A stretch of DNA of 64,000 bases from Clostridium sp. AM49-4BH (lineage in GTDB: Bacteria; Bacillota; Clostridia; Lachnospirales; Lachnospiraceae). This document shows, piece by piece, positions 60,583 through 64,000 of this stretch. The stretch's first letter is position 1. Each line of letters begins with the position of its first letter. The DNA lies in NCBI RefSeq assembly GCF_003478335.1, contig NZ_QUFB01000005.1, positions 1-64,000 on the forward strand, in the 5' to 3' direction. The notes below the pieces were generated by a model. It was not told where the DNA came from and ran no database searches. It saw only the letters and a program-made list of their open reading frames with translations. The position numbers were made by a program, and so were the translations under genes.

Positions 60583-61269
60583 TTATAAATGCGCGACCAT
60601 ACAATAACCGATTCCCCATACCGTTTGTATATATTCCTGCTCTGTAATTTTCTTAATCTTTTTGCGAATATTGCTGATATGAACATCCAATGTTTTGGTT
60701 TCCCCCATATACTCCTCCTGCCAAGCATAAGTAAACACTGCCTCTTTACTAAATACCTGCCCCGGATGTTCCAATAACAATTCCAAAATTGCAAATTCCT
60801 GTCGCGTCAAGTGTCCCAATTCTTGACCATCAATCATCACTCGATGCGTTTCCTTATCCAAATCCATCCCTCGACATTTTAAATGTGTGGACTCTTCACC
60901 TGCGCCATGCTGCAAATGTCTCAATTGAATCTGCACTCTGGCAATGACTTCCTTCACGTCAAAAGGCTTTGTCATATAATCATCTGCACCACTTGTCAAC
61001 AGATCCAATTTTTCTTCCATCTCACCCTTTGCCGTCAACACAATGACCGGCACATTACTTGTTTGCCGGATCTGCTGCAGCACTTCTTCGCCGGATAATC
61101 CCGGCAACATAAGATCCAGCAAGATCAACTGACATTCATTGTGTTCTAACCACAACAAAGCCTCTGTCCCAGAAAACGCCTGACTACAGGCATACCCCGC
61201 CTTGCCAAGCGCTTCCTTCAATAAATTATTAATATGTAAATCGTCTTCCACGGTCAAAATAGTATACAT
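60583..61269 (-). CDS. OmpR-family response regulator
   Basis: The 228-residue regulator has a receiver domain (LTVEDDLHINNLL; phospho-acceptor LILLDLMLPGLSG near residue 52) and a C-terminal winged helix (LTRQEFAILELLLEHPGQVF, VDVHISNIRKKI-type wing TLDVHISNIRKKIKK). It heads the four-gene cluster regulator-ATPase-permease-kinase. The start at 61,269 follows GGAGAG. Confidence 0.93.
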   Translation of the reverse strand: MYTILTVEDDLHINNLLKEALGKAGYACSQAFSGTEALLWLEHNECQLILLDLMLPGLSGEEVLQQIRQTSNVPVIVLTAKGEMEEKLDLLTSGADDYMTKPFDVKEVIARVQIQLRHLQHGAGEESTHLKCRGMDLDKETHRVMIDGQELGHLTRQEFAILELLLEHPGQVFSKEAVFTYAWQEEYMGETKTLDVHISNIRKKIKKITEQEYIQTVWGIGYCMVAHL

Positions 61270-61283
61270 TTTTCTCTCCAATA

Positions 61284-61856
61284 TTACCCAATCAGCAAGC
61301 TGCCTTCCTCTTTTAACCAGCGCTCGCATTTTTTATAATCCGGCATCACCTTTGCCACTTCTGCCCAAAACTGCTTCGAATGATTCATGTATTTGCGGTG
61401 ACATAATTCATGCACCACAACATAATCCAGCACTTCCGGCGGTGCTAACATCAACAAACAATTAAAGTTCAAATTGCCATTGCTGCTGCAACTTCCCCAA
61501 CGGGTTCTCTGATGACGGATCGTAATGCGTCCATAAGTCACACCCATCCGGGCCGCATAATGCGCCACGCGCTTTGGCACCACCTCAACCGCCTGCTCTG
61601 CAAGCTCATGAATTTTACTGTCCGATAAATGGTACTTTGCCTTAGCCGCCATTCGCACTTTATTTCGCTGCACCATCTTTGCATAATTTTCTTCCAGCCA
61701 GCTTTGTTTCTCGTTCAAAAATCGAACAATGTCCCGCTTCGGCATCCGATTTGGCACACGTAACACCACCCGGCAGTCTTTTTTGATCTCCAATGAAATC
61801 GTTTTACGCCGGGAGCGGACAATTTGCACCGGAATATTTCCTATTTGATACATCAT
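61284..61856 (-). CDS. YgjP-like metallopeptidase (DUF45)
   Basis: The 190-residue soluble protein has the zincin motif VVVHELCHRKYMNHSKQFWA near residue 147 and the family segment RTRWGSCSSNGNLNFN near 121. It is like YgjP/M48-type peptidases often near restriction systems or stress genes. Start may be the second Met (61,853). The stop lies 14 bases before the response regulator start, suggesting one transcript. Confidence 0.88.
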   Translation of the reverse strand: MMYQIGNIPVQIVRSRRKTISLEIKKDCRVVLRVPNRMPKRDIVRFLNEKQSWLEENYAKMVQRNKVRMAAKAKYHLSDSKIHELAEQAVEVVPKRVAHYAARMGVTYGRITIRHQRTRWGSCSSNGNLNFNCLLMLAPPEVLDYVVVHELCHRKYMNHSKQFWAEVAKVMPDYKKCERWLKEEGSLLIG

Positions 61857-61898
61857 AAGCCGATATTCCTTTCTTCCTTTAACCTCTCATTTCGCCTA

Positions 61899-62452
61899 CT
61901 CAAACTTCCCATACCTCAAATCCGCCGCGACCACATATTGCTTATTATGTCAGCATTAAAAAACTATTTTGCAGCCAATATATTAAATTGTTCTGTCATC
62001 AGAGAACTAAGATAATTGCCAAAGAACGCAGAGTTTTTATGTGATTTCTTATTTTGTTATGTCTCTGATAAATACATGCCTGAAGGAATGTCTGAGATGT
62101 CCCGGTTTAGCAAGGTATCATCCATTTTTGGACGGGACGCTTTCGCTACGATGCGCTACGTTACGTTACTTAATGTCTCTGAAATACGAGACATAAGTAA
62201 CGACGAGCGCAAAGTCCCTTTCAAAAATGATGATTACCTTGCTTCCGGGACTTCAAGTTTCCGAAAGGCATGTAAATCAATCATCAGAGACAACAAAATC
62301 TAGAAATCACTAAAAACGAAAATGCGGCAAGGCAATTACTATAGCTCTCTGATGGCAGAAATCGCTCCTTGGTGGCTGCAAAATGCTATATAGTCATTGA
62401 CATAATAAGCAATATGTGGTTGTGCAATAACTTCCGGTATGGGAAGTTTGAG
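61899..62452 (+). mobile_element. Copy B of the ~540-bp palindromic repeat element (MITE-like)
   Basis: It is 554 bp from CTCAAACTTCCCATACC to GGTATGGGAAGTTTGAG. The two ends form ~120-bp inverted repeats with shared blocks CCACATATTGCTTATTATGT, TTTTGCAGCC and CATCAGAGA. The centre holds a 68-codon frame and a hairpin GTTACTTAATGTCTC facing GAGACATAAGTAAC. No transposase is present. Target-site duplication is not evident. Confidence 0.85.
62097..62303 (+). CDS. ORF inside palindromic repeat copy B
   Basis: The 68-residue frame begins MSRFSKVSSIFGRDAFATMR, with GAAGGAATGTCTGAG before the ATG and a TAG stop. Between the copies six bases differ over the frame and four are silent, so the core is more conserved than the arms. 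No domain is recognised. Confidence 0.4.
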   Translation: MSRFSKVSSIFGRDAFATMRYVTLLNVSEIRDISNDERKVPFKNDDYLASGTSSFRKACKSIIRDNKI

Positions 62453-62456
62453 GCAC

Positions 62457-63086
62457 TTAAGTGTTGTCTCTGATCACGTGCACATATTCAATATGCGGTT
62501 GAATCTGGCGAAGCGCTTTATATTGTGGAGCCTCTTCTTGCTGCAATGCATCCAGGGCAAGTTGATACACTCGATGTTCATTCGCCCACCACACTATATA
62601 TTCCAGTAATTGGTAAGATTCCTGTTCGGAAATGTTGTTACGGATTCCTTGCAAAACCCGGATTCCCACGCTGTCTCCTTGGGGAAACAGACAGTCCAAT
62701 AACCGTTCCAGGTTAAATCCACTCACATCTGCCTGCAAATCCATCTTCTCACCGTGCAATTGACAGGAAAATCTGTCGATCGTCAAAACGCTCTCGTCTT
62801 CTTTCCCATCTGTACCTGCAACACCTGCCAGCCAATGATTGACCGCCTCCGTCGCTTCACGAGATAAATTACGATTGACCGCCGGGACACTAAGCACATT
62901 CAATGCAAGCTGCAATTCTGCCTGGCATGGTATTCTCTTAACCAAAGAGCCCGCAACCTTTTTGAACATTTTCTTAGGACCGGATTCCTCCGGCCGATAC
63001 TTCTGTATCTGCTCTGCAACAAAACATTGCAGCCCTTTTGCATCATACGAGGAAATCTGCACCTCAACCTTCAATCGCTCTTCCAT
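62457..63086 (-). CDS. Hypothetical protein
   Basis: The 209-residue soluble protein starts MEERLKVEVQISSYDAKGLQ after AGGAGG. It has a mixed alpha/beta look with a C-terminal helical part (QLLEYIVWWANEHRVYQLAL) and no recognised domain. The start is five bases upstream of, but outside, the stop of the dehydrogenase gene, so the two are coupled. The 3' end abuts repeat copy B. Confidence 0.7.
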   Translation of the reverse strand: MEERLKVEVQISSYDAKGLQCFVAEQIQKYRPEESGPKKMFKKVAGSLVKRIPCQAELQLALNVLSVPAVNRNLSREATEAVNHWLAGVAGTDGKEDESVLTIDRFSCQLHGEKMDLQADVSGFNLERLLDCLFPQGDSVGIRVLQGIRNNISEQESYQLLEYIVWWANEHRVYQLALDALQQEEAPQYKALRQIQPHIEYVHVIRDNT

Positions 63087-63090
63087 GAAA

Positions 63091-64000
63091 TCATGCCTCC
63101 TCTTCCGGATAAACAATTCCCCACTCGCGGCGCAAACTTGTCATGATCTCCATGACCTCTTCCGTATACTCTGCATATATGTGCGATGTATCTCCTTGGA
63201 TCGCCATTTCCATATCCTGCAATTCATACATAAGTGCATCCTCATGCGCACCGGCACGCACTGTCTCCTTCGTTCCGTCAACATAAGTGATCACCGCTTC
63301 CTCTGCGCGCGGATACTCCATGATCTCAATATAACCTTTTTCGCAGGAAATCATTCCCCTTTTGGGCTGCTTCGAATGCAAACTCAATGCCACTGTTGCC
63401 ATTTGCGCTTCTGCATTTTTGAGTACGAAAACCGATGACTCGTCCACTCCGGTCGGTGCCGGATTATACTGCGAAAGCACGACGTCCGGTTTAGACTCCA
63501 TAAACCACCGCACAAACGACAAAGCATATACACCGATATCAAGCATCGCACCGCCAGCAAGATTACGATTGAAAAATCGATTTTGCATATCGTATTCCTT
63601 AAAACTGCCAAAGTTCATCGTTATAAGATTCACCTTGCCAAGACGTCCGGAAGCCAAAATCTCACGTAATTTACGATACAGCGGCATATGATAGATCGTC
63701 ATTGCCTCCGCCAAGATCAGCTTCTTTTCCTTTGCTAACGCACGTACTCGTTCCAGCTCTGCGCTATTTAATGTGATCGATTTCTCCGCCAAAACATGCT
63801 TGCCGCCACGTAAGGCTTTCTCCATAAACGGCAAATGCGTATTGTGGGGCGTTGTAATGTATATCACGTCCACATCCGGATCGGTAAACATTTCCTCAAA
63901 ATCATCATACACTTTCTCGATCCCATACTTCTCAGCAAACGCAACAGCTTTCGAGTGCGTGCGGTTGCCCACCGCATAAATGTTGCGTCCACCCTTTGCC
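63091..64000 (-). CDS. Gfo/Idh/MocA-family dehydrogenase (5' end outside window)
   Basis: At least 302 residues are present and the frame runs past the window edge, so the N-terminal nucleotide-binding start is missing. Visible are YITTPHNTHLPFMEKALRGG, HVLAEKSITLN (Lys of the EKP-type motif) and GGAMLDIGVYALSFVRWFME. Such enzymes oxidise or reduce sugars or inositols with NAD(P). The substrate cannot be predicted. Confidence 0.9.
   Translation of the reverse strand, partial: AKGGRNIYAVGNRTHSKAVAFAEKYGIEKVYDDFEEMFTDPDVDVIYITTPHNTHLPFMEKALRGGKHVLAEKSITLNSAELERVRALAKEKKLILAEAMTIYHMPLYRKLREILASGRLGKVNLITMNFGSFKEYDMQNRFFNRNLAGGAMLDIGVYALSFVRWFMESKPDVVLSQYNPAPTGVDESSVFVLKNAEAQMATVALSLHSKQPKRGMISCEKGYIEIMEYPRAEEAVITYVDGTKETVRAGAHEDALMYELQDMEMAIQGDTSHIYAEYTEEVMEIMTSLRREWGIVYPEEEA

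Overview
The window looks like a chromosomal segment of a spore-forming, anaerobic, low-GC Clostridia, most likely a gut Lachnospiraceae. The reasons are a four-subunit 2-oxoacid:ferredoxin oxidoreductase, a 2[4Fe-4S] ferredoxin, spore genes (cotJABC, cwlD, a SPOCS/LysM coat-type protein, a YaaH-like GH18), mecA, a T-box leader before ileS and strong AGGAGG ribosome binding sites. The genus is inference; no rRNA is present.

Layout. 1-0.7 kb: tRNA operon Pro-Gly-Arg-His-Gln read leftward from a consensus promoter. 0.9-11.2 kb: a YesMN-type two-component system, a YtfQ/YtfR/YtfT/YjfF sugar ABC importer, an FGGY kinase and a ribulose-5-phosphate 4-epimerase, together a sense-import-catabolise unit for a pentose or furanose sugar. 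11.4-14.9 kb: ileS with T-box. 15-17.4 kb: LysR regulator overlapping a leucine-rich-repeat surface protein. 17.5-20.6 kb: porGDAB. 20.8-33.4 kb: mostly housekeeping and spore genes (murG, SPOCS/LysM, ilvE, rpiB, a degenerate tyrosine phosphatase, tsaC, cwlD, GH18, mecA, ferredoxin). 33.7-39.2 kb: truA and a coaBC-panD-panC-panB-panG-like coenzyme A operon. 39.6-44.3 kb: pckA, an L,D-transpeptidase and a DUF885 peptidase. 55.4-64 kb: a cysteine hydrolase, an aldo/keto reductase, an ABC transporter with its two-component system, a YgjP-like metalloprotease and a partial Gfo/Idh/MocA dehydrogenase.

The most notable object is an 8.2-kb prophage-derived element (about 45,889-54,076) inserted inside cotJC, the third gene of the cotJABC spore-coat operon. 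The first 31 codons of cotJC lie left of it and the remaining 170 lie right of it. Both junctions carry the same 10-bp core, and crossing over there rebuilds an uninterrupted 201-codon cotJC in frame. The joined element ends form a nearly perfect inverted repeat around the core, as expected for the attP of a large serine integrase, and the element encodes such a recombinase. The arrangement parallels the sigK skin element. The element has lost most phage genes. It keeps a tail-chaperone frameshift site, a chimeric tape-measure/fibre/endolysin ORF, a truncated ParA, XRE/ImmA regulators, and two small membrane-peptide loci that look like type I toxin-antitoxin modules.

Two genome-wide habits also show. 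One is a dispersed palindromic repeat family: two ~540-bp copies with ~120-bp terminal inverted repeats and a conserved internal ORF, plus several partial copies. The other is short tandem repeats (36-60 bp) that in four cases begin inside the last codons of a gene and copy its stop codon downstream. Four genes (yesN, murG, panG-like, recombinase) each need one extra base in a short homopolymer to read through. This suggests either base-calling errors in this assembly or recent decay.
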